Assembly: GCA_963765875.1 (NCBI GenBank)
Contig: CAVXYK010000017.1
Span: 310,001 to 374,000, forward strand
Reading direction: 5' to 3'
DNA length: 64,000 nucleotides
Origin: JAWKOK01 sp963765875
Lineage (GTDB): Bacteria > Chloroflexota > Anaerolineae > Caldilineales > Caldilineaceae
Part shown: in pieces, positions 59,800-64,000 of the stretch
Numbering within the stretch: position 1 is the stretch's first letter
Layout of the letters: the number at the start of each line of letters is the position of its first letter
Translations under genes and position numbers: made by a program
The notes under the pieces: model-generated
What the model was told of the DNA's origin: nothing
Seen by the model: the letters and a program-made list of their open reading frames with translations, nothing else
Database searches by the model: none

Positions 59800-64000
<4,201 letters not shown>

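Overview
The window looks like a chromosomal segment of a Chloroflexota bacterium, probably an Anaerolineae/Caldilineae-type lineage. The evidence is lipoproteins with Thr-Pro-rich linkers, a LysM lipoprotein paired with a sortase, a very large parallel beta-helix surface protein, an archaeal/eukaryotic-type prolyl-tRNA synthetase, and moderately high GC. This placement is inferred from gene style only. No tRNA, rRNA, CRISPR array, insertion sequence or prophage was recognised.

Layout. 0-5 kb: a broken beta-helix/CARDB surface protein gene. 5-13 kb: an orphaned MNT nucleotidyltransferase with a truncated HepT partner, a LysM lipoprotein plus sortase operon, a metallophosphoesterase, a cysteine desulfurase-like protein, SppA and alanine dehydrogenase. 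13-21.6 kb: hisS, then aspartate-family amino-acid genes (aspartokinase behind a SAM-I riboswitch, homoserine dehydrogenase, aspartate-semialdehyde dehydrogenase) interleaved with an enolase-superfamily gene and a uronate-dehydrogenase-like gene. 21.6-33 kb: an unassigned HAD-like protein, ftsH, psuG, AlaX, a phosphatase, galK, a Trm9-like methyltransferase divergent from Elp3, and a toxin-antitoxin pair. 33-47.6 kb: acyl-CoA ligase, OsmC, EcsC, thioredoxin, two unrelated prolyl-tRNA synthetases side by side, folC, era, mutS2 and a glycosyltransferase. 47.6-56 kb: a flippase-like membrane protein, an HD hydrolase, a broken subtilase, moaB, and a set pairing an N-succinylamino-acid-racemase-like enzyme with a GNAT enzyme and an AIR-synthase-like protein. 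56.5-64 kb: a lipid/polyketide locus with a KAS III enzyme, an acyl-CoA dehydrogenase and the start of a megasynthase ordered KS-AT-KS that runs off the window.

Two window-wide properties stand out. First, many intergenic spacers hold long inverted repeats whose arms are built from iterated variants of a short word. Different spacers use unrelated words, but the architecture is the same, and the repeats often begin at a stop codon. Second, single-base frame disruptions are scattered through otherwise normal genes (sppA start, hisS, proS, era, mutS2, the flippase, the AIR-synthase-like gene, the acyl-CoA dehydrogenase, the megasynthase), which suggests sequence errors. The two predicted exported proteins carry roughly ten times that density, which may be real decay.

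Genes likely to work together: LysM lipoprotein with sortase; lysC, hom and asd; Elp3 with the Trm9-like methyltransferase in wobble-uridine modification; racemase with GNAT enzyme in D-amino-acid conversion; and KAS III, acyl-CoA dehydrogenase and the KS-AT-KS synthase in making an unusual acyl chain.
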